Positions 42,891 through 52,915 of a stretch of DNA of 64,000 nucleotides are shown one piece after another. A program made the position numbers and the translations under genes. How positions within the stretch are numbered: the stretch's first letter is position 1; the number at the start of each line of letters is the position of its first letter. The notes beneath the pieces were generated by a model. That model was not told where the DNA came from, did not search any database, and saw only the letters and a program-made list of their open reading frames with translations. This DNA is from an uncultured Cytophagales bacterium (GTDB lineage Bacteria; Bacteroidota; Bacteroidia; Cytophagales; Cyclobacteriaceae): assembly GCA_913057175.1 (NCBI GenBank), contig CAJXNP010000020.1:1-64000 (forward strand), given 5' to 3'.

Positions 42891-45800
42891 ATGATAATTT
42901 TAAGAAAGCTTAAAAAACCACTAAAGATCATAGCATGGATCCTTTCGGGGATCTTGCTATTCTTTATTTTATTGGTGGTCATAATCAGACTTCCTTCTGT
43001 TCAGCATTTTATTGTTCAAAAAATAGACCCGATCATTGAGAAAAAGCTTGGTACAAATTTTCACATTGACCGGTTTTACATCTCATTTCCCAAAAACCTG
43101 ACAATTGAAGGTTTGTACCTGGAAGATCAAAAACAAGATACACTCGTTAGTCTGGGCTACCTGGATGTTAATATTGGCTTATTTGGTTTGATTAATAATG
43201 AAGTAGAAATAGATCATTTAACACTTACCAAGTCAAAAGTATTTCTTAAAAGAGACAGCCTGACAGGAACATTTAACTTTGACTTTATTATAGATACTTT
43301 TGCCGGCGACACTACCAAACAATCTTCAGGAAGTTCCTGGAAAATTGATGCTGATGGTATTGAGTTGGGCGAGATAACTTTCCAACTTGATGATCACCTG
43401 GGAAAAAACTATATCCACACAAAAGTGGGTGAAGTGGACCTGGAAATGGATGAGATAAACCTGGACTCGCTATATTTTGATGTAGACCATCTGCGTGTAA
43501 ACAATACGGTTGCAGACGTTCGAACATTTTCGGTTGATGCGAGCGATTCTGTGGATGAAGATGAGGAGCAAACTACGTTATCCGTTCTAGCCGGTGAATT
43601 GGCTATCGAAAATTCACGCGTAACATTTAGGGATGGATTACAGGAAGCAAAAGCTGAAGTGAAAAGCCTTCAACTGGCAGACAATGAATTCTCCCTTCAT
43701 CGACAAATAATAAAATCCGGGGAAATCTATCTGGAAGGATCGTCTTTTTCCTATGCAATTGAAGGGTTTGATACAACCAATGTTTCACCTGATAGTCAAT
43801 CAGAAAGCTCTAATTGGACAATTCAGGGTGATATAATAAACCTCGACGACAATCAGATTAAATATGACAATCATTCCTCACCACCGACGGAATCGGGGTT
43901 GGATTACCAACATTTGGAGCTGAATGAATTGTCTGCCGAAATTCAGGATTTACACCTGGTTGATAACCTTATTGGCGCAAAGATCAATGGTTTCCACGGA
44001 GTCGAGAAAAGTGGTTTCACCATCGAAAACTTCAAAAGTAATTTCGAACTGGAAGGAGAAAAGCTAACTGTAAAAGATCTCCAAATTCAAACTAAAAAAT
44101 CATCCATTGAAGGAGAAGCATTATTTTATCTCTCGTCTTTCTTTGATCAGAATCATGCTGAAAATTCTCTTTCCGAAATAACTTTTACCGATACAAAAGT
44201 CTTTACTTCTGATATTTCTTATTTTTTACCTGCTATAGATAGCGCATGGTCGGATGAAACCGCGATATTCCTCCAGGCTGACTTGCAAGGCTGGATGGAT
44301 GAGCTAATCATTGATAAATTTCAATTGGATCTCGACCGTACAAAGCTCCAACTCAATGGAGAAATAAAAGGACTTCCTGAGTTCAAGAACACTTCTTTCG
44401 ATCTTCCACAGCTTTCATTATCAGGATATTCCCGGGACATCATGCAACTTTTACCCGACACTCTTTTGCCAGGTAATTTGCAAGTACCCGACACTTTCGA
44501 TATCAGCTCAAAACTTAAAGGTGAGATCAATGATTTAAATGGAAACCTTGCCATTCGGAGTTCAATGGGAGATGCTGACTTTTCGGGTCATTTCAAAACC
44601 GGGCCAGAAAATGACAACCTCTATCTGAATGGTGATCTTGAAGTTGAAAAGTTTCATCTGGGACATTTGCTAAAAAATGACCAACTAGGCAGGGTGAGCA
44701 TGAATGTCAATTTTGATGGCTCCGGTTATGAGTTTGAGTCGGTGAATGTAGATGTGAATGGCGAAATAAAATTGCTGGAATACAAAGAATATGCTTACAA
44801 AGACATTGCCCTTGATGGGAATATCGACGGCCAGGCCTACCAGGGAAATCTCAGCATATCAGACAGTAATCTTAAATTTAATTTTGATGGACTAGTCGAT
44901 ATGAATGATTCCATTCCAAAGTTCGACCTGGAGTTCAACCTGGACCACGCCAACCTGCAAGCGATGAATTTTACCAAAGATGAAGTCATTGTTCATGCAA
45001 TTGTTAAAACTGAAATTGAAACCGACGCATCTAACCACATCAATGGTTCGCTGGATGTCAGGGATGTGCGGGTCATCAAAAATGGAACTTACTATTCTGT
45101 GGATTCGCTACTTTTTGCCTCTATCAACCAGGAACAGGAAACCAATGTGACAATCGATTCGGATATCTTGCAGGCCAGTTTGGAGGGAAATATCGATATT
45201 TTAAAAATGCCAAAAATCATCCGAGAACACCTTGACCGGTATTTTAAAGAAGAGAACGTTCAGCAAGACAGCCTTCAAAAAATTGATCAGCAATTCACTT
45301 TTTCCATCAATTTGCGAAAACAGGAAATGCTGACGGAAGTCTTACTTCCCGGCATCGAATACATCAATATTTCAGCCATTGAAGGCCATTTTAATAATCA
45401 GGAAAATGAGCTGGTTGCAACGGTAGACATTCCACAGTTGAAATATAAAGACCTCGAAATCGACTCGCTGGTTCTGAATGTCGAAACAGGTGACAAAGAA
45501 ATAAATGGCAATCTCTCATGGGCTTTGTTAAAAAATAACCTCTTACATGTTGCCGATCTGGAATTGGAAGCCGTTTCACAGGATCAGGTTCTCGATTTAT
45601 TGCTATCCATTCCATCCAAGGAGGAGGAAGAAAGCTTACAATTGGGTGCCAATGTGCAGCGTGAAGAAGGCATATACGTAATGAGGCTTAAACCAGGAAC
45701 TATTTTGTTTAGTGGTCAACAATGGAAAATTGCAGAAAACAATACCATTCGGTTTGATAAAAATATCTGGATAGAAAATCTAAACTTCCGGAATTATAAC

Positions 45801-47789
45801 AGTCAGCTAACGATTGCATCAAAAGTTTCCGAATCACAGGATTCTACGCTGCAGGTTAATTTTTCGGACTTTAATCTGGCCAATTTAGGCGAACCGTTGG
45901 GTCAGGATACAAGCCTGATAAGCGGTAAAGTCAATGGGATGTTTTCTCTTTTTACAAGTCAGGAAAATCTATCATTTAATGCTGATTTGTCCATTAACAA
46001 CCTTGCCGTAAAAGGAGCTCCAATAGGAGAAATTGCGATCAATAACCAATACAACAATTCCACCAATACTTTTGCGATAGATATTCAAAGGGAAAATGGA
46101 AAAGCAAAACTTGAAGGTACCATGGCATATCCTGAAAGTGAAAGCCCTCCTGTTTTAGATGTCAACGGTAACCTTGATGGGCTGGAATTAGCGGGTTTCA
46201 AACCTTTTTTCCAAGGTCAACTGGATTCTTTACAAGGAACAATCAGCGGGATCCTCCGGGCAAAAGGAACTGTTCAATCGCCTGATTTAAATGGCTATCT
46301 GCATTTTAACAAAGTTAGCCTGACGCCTTCCTACACCTCTGTGGCCCTATTGATCGAGAATCAGGAAATCTCCCTGAAAGGAAAGTCATTGCAAGTGAAA
46401 AACTTTGTATTGAAGGATGAAAAAAATGGTCGCTTAACCCTTTCCGGGAATGTGAATTTTGAAGAATTCACCAGCTACAAAACAGATATGAATATTTCCA
46501 CAAAGGATTTTTTGGTGTTTAATACAGAAAAAGAGGAGAATGATCTTTACTATGGAAACCTCAAAATATCTGGTGGAGCAGGCATAACCGGAAACCCTGA
46601 ATTATTGAAAATTGATGGGAATATAAGTGTAGCAAATGGAAGTAATGTAGTATATCAGGTTCCTGGTACCCAGGCTTCGGTTATTTCTGAAGAAGGCCTG
46701 GTAAATTACATCGATCAGGATGCCGAAGAGAATTCCTTTATTGAAAAATTTGAATCGATACTGGAAGATACCACAACCACATCCATTCAGGGCTTAGACG
46801 TTAGCGCAAATATTTCCATTAATGATGGTAGTACGCTAAGTATAATTGTCGATCAGCAAACAGGCGACCGGTTAGATGTCAATGGTGATGCCAACCTATC
46901 CTTTAATATGCCTCCAAATGGTGATATTTCCCTTTCGGGAAGATATTCCATTACCAAGGGTAGCTACAACTTGAACTTTTATGAACTGGTTAAACGAAAG
47001 TTTGATATTACCGAAGGAAGCTTCATCCAATGGACGGGCGACCCGCTGGAAGCCAGGCTGGATGTGACGACACGCTATCGAATTGAAACACTGCCTCCTG
47101 TATCTGATATTACCAAACGACTGCCATTTTTTGTCAATCTCCATATTCGTGGAGAAATACTCGAACCTGAGCTGAGTTTTGACTTATCCATGCCAAATGA
47201 TGTTCAGGAGCAGTATCCGGATATTTATTCTTTTGTTCAAAACGTAAATGGACAGGAAACCGAGCTGAACAAACAAGTCTTCTCCCTGATTGTTTTAAAC
47301 AGCTTTATGATGAAAAGCTCCCAACCCGAAACGGGCGATATGCTGACCAACACGGCACGTCAAAGCCTGAGTAAAATTCTCTCCCAACAACTGAACAGGC
47401 TGGCAGGAAGTCAGGATTTTGTCAATTTAGATTTCAACCTGGAATCCTACCAGGTGGCAGGTCAAAACAATACATCTGCACGCACAGATCTTGAGCTGGG
47501 CCTCTCAAAATCTTTCCTTGACGATCGTATTACCATCAGGGTGTCGGGGAATGTAAACATAGAGGGTGAAGAACAAGCCAGACAGCAAAATCTCTCGGAT
47601 TATGCCGGAGATATCATCCTGGAATATAAGCTTACGGAGGATGGAACTTACCGTTTAAAGGCCTTCAGTGAAAATGAATACGATGGTCTCGACCAGGGCG
47701 AGATTACGGAAACAGGCATTGGGATCATACTTGTAAAGGATTACAATAAGATAAGTGAGTTGTTTAAAGCAAAAAACAAAGATGAATAG
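42891..47789 (+). CDS. tamB: TamB-like translocation/assembly module protein
   Basis: A 1632-residue protein. One N-terminal membrane helix (IIAWILSGILLFFILLVVII) precedes a long series of amphipathic beta strands (AsmA/TamB-type lipid-transfer groove). The C-terminal DUF490 region holds NVNGDANLSFNMPPNGDISLSGRYSITKGSYNLNFY and FDITEGSFIQWTGDPLEARLDV, a conserved TamB hallmark. It bridges inner and outer membranes for lipid transport or beta-barrel assembly. Its stop overlaps the next gene by 8 bp, so it is translationally coupled to the Omp85 partner. Confidence 0.9.
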   Translation: MIILRKLKKPLKIIAWILSGILLFFILLVVIIRLPSVQHFIVQKIDPIIEKKLGTNFHIDRFYISFPKNLTIEGLYLEDQKQDTLVSLGYLDVNIGLFGLINNEVEIDHLTLTKSKVFLKRDSLTGTFNFDFIIDTFAGDTTKQSSGSSWKIDADGIELGEITFQLDDHLGKNYIHTKVGEVDLEMDEINLDSLYFDVDHLRVNNTVADVRTFSVDASDSVDEDEEQTTLSVLAGELAIENSRVTFRDGLQEAKAEVKSLQLADNEFSLHRQIIKSGEIYLEGSSFSYAIEGFDTTNVSPDSQSESSNWTIQGDIINLDDNQIKYDNHSSPPTESGLDYQHLELNELSAEIQDLHLVDNLIGAKINGFHGVEKSGFTIENFKSNFELEGEKLTVKDLQIQTKKSSIEGEALFYLSSFFDQNHAENSLSEITFTDTKVFTSDISYFLPAIDSAWSDETAIFLQADLQGWMDELIIDKFQLDLDRTKLQLNGEIKGLPEFKNTSFDLPQLSLSGYSRDIMQLLPDTLLPGNLQVPDTFDISSKLKGEINDLNGNLAIRSSMGDADFSGHFKTGPENDNLYLNGDLEVEKFHLGHLLKNDQLGRVSMNVNFDGSGYEFESVNVDVNGEIKLLEYKEYAYKDIALDGNIDGQAYQGNLSISDSNLKFNFDGLVDMNDSIPKFDLEFNLDHANLQAMNFTKDEVIVHAIVKTEIETDASNHINGSLDVRDVRVIKNGTYYSVDSLLFASINQEQETNVTIDSDILQASLEGNIDILKMPKIIREHLDRYFKEENVQQDSLQKIDQQFTFSINLRKQEMLTEVLLPGIEYINISAIEGHFNNQENELVATVDIPQLKYKDLEIDSLVLNVETGDKEINGNLSWALLKNNLLHVADLELEAVSQDQVLDLLLSIPSKEEEESLQLGANVQREEGIYVMRLKPGTILFSGQQWKIAENNTIRFDKNIWIENLNFRNYNSQLTIASKVSESQDSTLQVNFSDFNLANLGEPLGQDTSLISGKVNGMFSLFTSQENLSFNADLSINNLAVKGAPIGEIAINNQYNNSTNTFAIDIQRENGKAKLEGTMAYPESESPPVLDVNGNLDGLELAGFKPFFQGQLDSLQGTISGILRAKGTVQSPDLNGYLHFNKVSLTPSYTSVALLIENQEISLKGKSLQVKNFVLKDEKNGRLTLSGNVNFEEFTSYKTDMNISTKDFLVFNTEKEENDLYYGNLKISGGAGITGNPELLKIDGNISVANGSNVVYQVPGTQASVISEEGLVNYIDQDAEENSFIEKFESILEDTTTTSIQGLDVSANISINDGSTLSIIVDQQTGDRLDVNGDANLSFNMPPNGDISLSGRYSITKGSYNLNFYELVKRKFDITEGSFIQWTGDPLEARLDVTTRYRIETLPPVSDITKRLPFFVNLHIRGEILEPELSFDLSMPNDVQEQYPDIYSFVQNVNGQETELNKQVFSLIVLNSFMMKSSQPETGDMLTNTARQSLSKILSQQLNRLAGSQDFVNLDFNLESYQVAGQNNTSARTDLELGLSKSFLDDRITIRVSGNVNIEGEEQARQQNLSDYAGDIILEYKLTEDGTYRLKAFSENEYDGLDQGEITETGIGIILVKDYNKISELFKAKNKDE

Positions 47790-50085
47790 GATCCAATCGT
47801 TCATATTGATCATCCTTTTCACCTGGTTGTTTTCAGCCTGCACGGGTTCCAAATACCTTCCCGAAGGCAAAAAATTTTATAACGGTGCGGAGATAAGTTT
47901 TAAAGGCCAGACAAAAGAAATCGATAAAAAGCTAGAAAGAGCTGCCGATGAATTACTTCAGCCCAAACCCAATACAAAAATATTCGGATCCAGGCCCCAG
48001 GTTTGGCTCTATTATATTGCCGGCGAACCAAAAAAAGAAAAAGGATTGAAGCACTGGCTGAAATACAAACTGGGTCGGCCACCTGTATATGTGGAAGATG
48101 TAGATTCTGAAAAAACATCCCAAATTCTTGAAGATAAAATGGAAAATGAAGGATTCTTCGAAAGCGATGTTGGATTTAAGTTGGATGAAAATAAGAAATC
48201 TGTCTCTGTGGAGTATTTGGTTACAGTTGGTCAACCCTACCATATCAGGAATGTTTCCTACCCGGAAGATAGTAGTGATTTCTCCAAAATCATAGACTCG
48301 CTCAGGCCTTATTCGGTACTGGTGGAAGGAAACAGGTATCGTCTTGAAGACCTTTCAGATGAAAGATCCAACCTGGAAAATGCTTTAAAAGACAGAGGGT
48401 ATTATTACATGGATGACAGGTTTATGATATTCGATGTGGATACTACAGTGGGAAACCGGCAAATTGACCTTTTTATGAGAGAAAAGGAAAATGTGCCCGA
48501 AAAAGCTCGCGGCAGGTTTAAATTAAATTCAGTAACCGTCTTGCAGCAAGAATCCTTTAATAAAAAAGATACACTCAAAACTGATACTGTCAAAGTTGAC
48601 AGCGTCTATTACCTGGATCCGGCTAATGCATTCAGACCAAAATCGGTTGTTAGCAAAGTTAATCTCCGACCCGGGCAATATTACAACAAACAGGCCCAGG
48701 ATTTTACCATAGGTAAATTAGTTGGTTTGAATTCATTTAATTATGTCAATGTGAATTATGCAGAATCTGAAGAGCCAGGTTTTTTGGACGCTTCCATTTA
48801 TTTAATTCCGAAAACAAAAAAATCCATCCGTCTGGAGTTGCAGGCTGCACTGAATTCCAATGACTATATTGGTCCTTTATTCCAAATGACCTTTCAAAAC
48901 CGGAATTTTCTAAAGGGTTCCGAAACATTTCAGATAGGTTTGACTGCGGGTTTTGAAGCGCAACTCTACAGTGGAACACAAAGCGGTTCTCAATATTCCT
49001 TTGAGTTAGGATTGAATTCTTCCCTTTCCTTTCCAAAATTTATCACCCCATTTCATATCGATTTTAGAAACAGTCAGTTTGTACCTTATACCAAGATCAG
49101 AGTTGGAGCTCAACGACTGAACCGTGTCGGATATTTTTCCATGAGTTCTGTAGATTTAGGTTTTGGGTATGGGTGGAATGAAACTGTAACCAAAAGACAT
49201 CAATTTTATCCTATTGATATCAGGTTGGTCAACCTTACGAGTACAACGGAGGAATTTCGCGATCTGCTGGAATCAAACAGCTATTTAAGGGCCAGTTATG
49301 AGGAACAGTTTATTCTCGGCTTATCTTACTCCTATTTTTTCAACACACAACCCGATGAAGCCCGGGATTCTGACAGCGACTTTTATTTTAACGGAAATCT
49401 GAATTTGTCCGGAAATGTAGCCTACCTGGTCCAATCTGCCTTTCAAAAAAAGGAAGAGGGCAATTTTGATATTGGCGATGCGGAATACTCTCAATATGCC
49501 AAAACGGATTTTGATTTCAGATATTTTTACGAATTTGATAAAAAGAATAAGCTTGCATTCCGACTGATAACAGGAGTTGGGTTTGCTTACGGCAATTCGG
49601 TTACCATGCCCTATGTTGAGCAATTTTCCATCGGTGGATCCAACAGTATCCGTGCGTTCAGAGCAAGGTCTGTTGGCCCAGGTTCGTATGCTGATACCAC
49701 ATCCCAATCCAGCGACTTTATCATTGACCAAACCGCTGATTTCAAGCTGGAATTTATCACGGAATATCGTTTTGATGTAATTGGCGCTTTCAAAGGGGCC
49801 GTGTTTGTGGACATGGGAAATATCTGGACACTGGAAGAAGACCCAAACCGACCAGGAAGTAAGCTGGAATTCAACCAGCTACTTGATGATCTTGCTATAG
49901 GAACAGGAGTTGGAGTACGCTACGATGCCCAATATTTTGTGATCAGGTTTGATGTGGCCTTTCCGCTCCGAGTACCATCTTACAATGCAAGCAAATGGGT
50001 ATTTGACAAGAACGCCATTCCCGATCCGCCCTATCGAAAGGTTGACAATGTGGTTTACAACATTGCAATCGGGTATCCTTTTTAA
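47782..50085 (+). CDS. Omp85/BamA-family outer membrane protein (TamA-like), lipoprotein
   Basis: A 767-residue protein from the ATG at 47782, which overlaps the TamB stop (ATGAATAG). A signal peptide with lipobox LFSAC is followed by POTRA domains (about 25-370) and a 16-strand barrel. The barrel shows FSIGGSNSIRAFRARSVGPGSY (the conserved VRGF/Y-type loop), GAVFVDMGNIW and the final barrel strand NIAIGYPF. A tamB-tamA pair in one operon argues for a TamA role. The lipid anchor is usual for the Bacteroidetes version. Confidence 0.9.
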   Translation: MNRIQSFILIILFTWLFSACTGSKYLPEGKKFYNGAEISFKGQTKEIDKKLERAADELLQPKPNTKIFGSRPQVWLYYIAGEPKKEKGLKHWLKYKLGRPPVYVEDVDSEKTSQILEDKMENEGFFESDVGFKLDENKKSVSVEYLVTVGQPYHIRNVSYPEDSSDFSKIIDSLRPYSVLVEGNRYRLEDLSDERSNLENALKDRGYYYMDDRFMIFDVDTTVGNRQIDLFMREKENVPEKARGRFKLNSVTVLQQESFNKKDTLKTDTVKVDSVYYLDPANAFRPKSVVSKVNLRPGQYYNKQAQDFTIGKLVGLNSFNYVNVNYAESEEPGFLDASIYLIPKTKKSIRLELQAALNSNDYIGPLFQMTFQNRNFLKGSETFQIGLTAGFEAQLYSGTQSGSQYSFELGLNSSLSFPKFITPFHIDFRNSQFVPYTKIRVGAQRLNRVGYFSMSSVDLGFGYGWNETVTKRHQFYPIDIRLVNLTSTTEEFRDLLESNSYLRASYEEQFILGLSYSYFFNTQPDEARDSDSDFYFNGNLNLSGNVAYLVQSAFQKKEEGNFDIGDAEYSQYAKTDFDFRYFYEFDKKNKLAFRLITGVGFAYGNSVTMPYVEQFSIGGSNSIRAFRARSVGPGSYADTTSQSSDFIIDQTADFKLEFITEYRFDVIGAFKGAVFVDMGNIWTLEEDPNRPGSKLEFNQLLDDLAIGTGVGVRYDAQYFVIRFDVAFPLRVPSYNASKWVFDKNAIPDPPYRKVDNVVYNIAIGYPF

Positions 50086-50097
50086 TAAGAGGAAAAT

Positions 50098-50139
50098 AGG
50101 TCAGACGATAGTCAGACCGGTCTGACTATCGTCTGACCT
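50098..50139. repeat. 42-bp perfect palindrome
   Basis: A perfect inverted repeat with no loop: arm 50098-50118 begins AGGTCAGACGATAGTCAG and its exact complement follows at 50119-50139. There is no T run, so it is not a plain terminator. A decayed half copy lies at 50885-50900, on the other side of the 50290 gene. Confidence 0.85.
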
Positions 50140-50289
50140 CGAGCTGTTCGAATTCTAATAAGGGACGAAACAATTCGGCAATCAGGAACGGATTCAATAA
50201 AATTTTCTTACCATCTCCATCGAAAATATCATTGCCATTGTAAAGCAGAATGATTAAATTAATCTTCCTCATCAATGTTTCTTTTTCAC

Positions 50290-50853
50290 ATGAAAATCAT
50301 TTTCAACATAACCATTTTGGTTTTGCTTGGCTCAACGCTGCAAGCTCAAACCAACAAAAAGCCACTGCCTTCTGAAATAAATCAATTTTATCAGAAATAC
50401 AATATCGTTAAAGCTTTCAGCTCCCATCAGGAGCGATCTGCACTTGTAAAATTGTTAAATAAAAATGAACCATTGCCCGATTTTCTTGATAATCGCATTC
50501 GCTACATTTTCAAATTGATCAAAGATATTGAAATTCAAAGCGGCTCAGAAGCCAACATTCCCAACCCCTTCCAGCAAAATACCTGGAAATTCCAGTCGTC
50601 AGAATTGCAGCAAGTACAAAGCTGGACGTACTCAGGCGATGTCCTGGTACTGAAGGTTAAAAAGTACGGATTGCCAAATGATGTAAACGCAAAACTCATC
50701 TCTCACTATGATGATTTCCGACAGGATAATTTTTTTCACTTGATGCAAGCCCTTGACGAAAAGCTATCAAGCCAATCCACTGCCATTCACACCTGGCGAA
50801 ATGTCAACGGAAGTTGGGTGAAAGATAGTGTAGAAAAGGTGTTTGTGGAGTGA
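50290..50853 (+). CDS. secreted protein of unknown function
   Basis: A 187-residue exported protein from the ATG at 50290 (MKIIFNITILVLLGSTLQAQ, a clean signal peptide with A-Q-A cleavage); the longer start at 50275 adds five residues. The mature part is rich in Lys, Asn and Gln, with no recognised domain. It is flanked by copies of the AGGTCAGACGATAGTC repeat. Confidence 0.6.
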   Translation: MKIIFNITILVLLGSTLQAQTNKKPLPSEINQFYQKYNIVKAFSSHQERSALVKLLNKNEPLPDFLDNRIRYIFKLIKDIEIQSGSEANIPNPFQQNTWKFQSSELQQVQSWTYSGDVLVLKVKKYGLPNDVNAKLISHYDDFRQDNFFHLMQALDEKLSSQSTAIHTWRNVNGSWVKDSVEKVFVE

Positions 50854-50884
50854 ATATGGAAAAAGAAAACTACTTAAGGTCTTA

Positions 50885-50900
50885 AGGTCAGACGATAGTC
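50885..50900. repeat. decayed half copy of the 42-bp palindrome
   Basis: AGGTCAGACGATAGTC is identical to the first 16 bases of the palindrome at 50098. The remaining arm is replaced by GGCCGATCTG, a partly palindromic continuation. Confidence 0.65.
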
Positions 50901-50929
50901 GGCCGATCTGCTAAACTTAGTTGGTTTAA

Positions 50930-51457
50930 CTATTCCAGATCATACTGCACGGCCGAATGGATCTGGTAGCCATTAAATTTTTCACGTCCGTTTAAAAAGC
51001 TTAATTCGATCATGAATGATACATGATCCACTATTCCACCAACTTTTTCGATTAATTCGCAAGCTGCTTTTGCTGTACCTCCAGTGGCTAATAAGTCATC
51101 ATGAATCAGTACCTTTTCTCCTGGCAAAATGGCATCTTTGTGGATCTCCAGGGTATCAGTTCCATATTCCAACTGGTAAGTCTGTTTGATAGTCTCACTG
51201 GGGAGCTTGCCTGATTTCCTGATCAACACTAGCCCCGCATCCAGTCTGTTTGCCAGGTAGCCACCGTAAATAAACCCCCTGCTATCGATCCCTACTACTT
51301 TATTGATACCTCTGTCTCTGGAAATTTTGTATAACATTTCGCCCATTTTCTGGAATGCCCCTGCATCTTGCAGTAAGGTGGTGATGTCGCGAAAAATGAT
51401 TCCTTTTTTAGGAAAGTCTGGTACGTTCCTGATTTTAGATTTAAAATATTCCTGCAT
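50930..51457 (-). CDS. apt: adenine phosphoribosyltransferase
   Basis: A 175-residue enzyme. It makes AMP from adenine and PRPP. The PRPP-binding motif is KVLIHDDLLATGGTAKAA (about 113-130), the flexible loop region has VLIRKSGKLPSET, and the N-terminal FPKKGIIFRDITTLL is the APT signature. Full length and all key residues seem to be present. It follows the decayed repeat and has its own promoter region. Confidence 0.95.
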   Translation of the reverse strand: MQEYFKSKIRNVPDFPKKGIIFRDITTLLQDAGAFQKMGEMLYKISRDRGINKVVGIDSRGFIYGGYLANRLDAGLVLIRKSGKLPSETIKQTYQLEYGTDTLEIHKDAILPGEKVLIHDDLLATGGTAKAACELIEKVGGIVDHVSFMIELSFLNGREKFNGYQIHSAVQYDLE

Positions 51458-51522
51458 GGTGGATTTTTTTGGTATGCAAAGGTAAAAAAGTTATTCCCCA
51501 ATCTGTTTAAAAAAAATCTTAA

Positions 51523-51867
51523 TTAATTAACTGTGAACACGGCTATGAACTTGTGGACTTTGGTTTTTAAATGACAAATGTAGGAACCCTTGTCTTCTTC
51601 ACTATCTTCTGCCGACGGAGCCTTTTCTGAGTGGGTGGTAATAAAGGATGCGATAAAGTTAGCATGGTGAAGATTGTCCTCTGAGTTTTTATCTGACTCT
51701 ACTTTTGCACTAAAGTCGCTTTTTAGCTGCTCATATCGGGGCTTTATTTTGTGAAGAAGGTCATTTGAATAAATGTCGTTGTTTAAGAGGATCAGGATTG
51801 AAACAGAAATACCAATCACATACAGGGTGTTTTTTTTAGCAATCAGATTTCTGAAAATTAGGATCAT
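51523..51867 (-). CDS. small membrane-anchored protein of unknown function
   Basis: A 114-residue protein. A hydrophobic N-terminal segment (TLYVIGISVSILILL, about 14-28) is followed by a charged region with many Glu, Lys and Ser, and a short hydrophobic end (CHLKTKVHKFIAVFTV) with a Cys. No family is recognised. A TGTTC-N6-GAACA box lies 100 bp upstream, like those upstream of the ABC ATPase gene. Confidence 0.5.
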   Translation of the reverse strand: MILIFRNLIAKKNTLYVIGISVSILILLNNDIYSNDLLHKIKPRYEQLKSDFSAKVESDKNSEDNLHHANFIASFITTHSEKAPSAEDSEEDKGSYICHLKTKVHKFIAVFTVN

Positions 51868-51966
51868 GTTAGTTGTAAATAGGATTAGTTAATCAATAGC
51901 CAATTTTTATGCCACTACTTAGAATCTTTCTTTTCGCTGCGAATGACACTGTTTGTTAAAGATATG

Positions 51967-51982
51967 TGTTCGTAATCGAACA
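51967..51982. promoter_or_regulatory. palindromic operator-like box TGTTC-N6-GAACA
   Basis: TGTTCGTAATCGAACA, a 16-bp near-perfect palindrome, lies upstream of the 51867 gene. A second and third copy are upstream of the ABC ATPase gene. Confidence 0.55.
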
Positions 51983-52006
51983 TTTTTTTATCTCATTTTC
52001 GTACAA

Positions 52007-52693
52007 TCATTTACCATTTTGCAATGGAAAATCCGTGAAGATCTTTCCTTCATTGAGGAAAATCTTTCTGTGAAACAGATTGGCCTCATTAAGGTGTTCT
52101 GATGTCAGGATGATCGTTAGGCCTTCGTTATTAAGTTCCGAAAGAAGGTTGATAACTACTTTTCTTTCTTCTCCAGTCAATTCGTTCATAATATCATCTA
52201 CCAATAGCACTTTTGGGTTGAGTACCATACACTGAGCTATGGAAGCTTTGATGCGAATCAAGGGGCCAACATTCCTGGATAAATGATTTTTCTTATGACC
52301 AATTTTCAATCGATGACACCAATACTTTGCTTTTTCGAGCGATTGGGACTTTGTTGCATGGAGATACTTGAGTGGCAAACTTATGTTTTCCCTGATGGTG
52401 AAATAGTCTATCAAATTATAGTTTCTGTATAAGTATCCCACATTTTCCATTCTGAATTGCCTTTTTTGGTCATCAGGCAAGCCTTTCACCTGTACATTTT
52501 CAAATTGATAATCACCATAATAATCATCATCCAGCATGGAAATTATCTTTAATAGAGCGCTTTTCCCACATTGGTTAAACCCAACGACAGAAATAAATTC
52601 GCATTCGTTGATCTGTAGATTAATGTGATCAAGAACAGCAATTTTCTTCCCCTCTTTATATTTAATCTTTACTATCTGATTTAAAGAAATCAT
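52007..52693 (-). CDS. orphan ABC-type ATPase with degenerate signature
   Basis: A 228-residue ATPase of the LolD/MacB-like type. Walker A is GFNQCGKSALL and the Q-loop region is normal (YLYRNYNLIDYFT). The signature is not LSGGQ but RNVGPLIRIKASIAQ, and Walker B ends VLLVDDIMNEL with Asp in place of the catalytic Glu. Both changes argue for weak or absent hydrolysis. No permease gene is adjacent. It may be a regulatory ATP-binding protein or a damaged transporter subunit. Confidence 0.75.
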   Translation of the reverse strand: MISLNQIVKIKYKEGKKIAVLDHINLQINECEFISVVGFNQCGKSALLKIISMLDDDYYGDYQFENVQVKGLPDDQKRQFRMENVGYLYRNYNLIDYFTIRENISLPLKYLHATKSQSLEKAKYWCHRLKIGHKKNHLSRNVGPLIRIKASIAQCMVLNPKVLLVDDIMNELTGEERKVVINLLSELNNEGLTIILTSEHLNEANLFHRKIFLNEGKIFTDFPLQNGK

Positions 52694-52788
52694 TATCATA
52701 AGCTGGAACCTGTCAGGTTACTTCAATTTAAATGCCATGTAGAAAAATGCCTTTAATTGGGATTTAGGATTGTTTTGAGAGAACAGAA

Positions 52789-52824
52789 TGTTCGTTATCG
52801 ATCTGTGATGTTCAATTGTGAACA
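52789..52824. promoter_or_regulatory. two TGTTC-type boxes in divergent promoter region
   Basis: TGTTCGTTATCGATCT (52789-52804, an imperfect half) and TGTTCAATTGTGAACA (52809-52824, near-perfect palindrome) lie between the divergent ABC ATPase (minus) and the 52916 gene (plus). They match the box at 51967. Confidence 0.55.
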
Positions 52825-52915
52825 TTAGAAGGATAAGTGAATATTATCCTTATATTGAATTTTTAAGGATACCTAATAATTTAGCGGTTGATATTGAAGC
52901 TCAATTTGTTTGATT

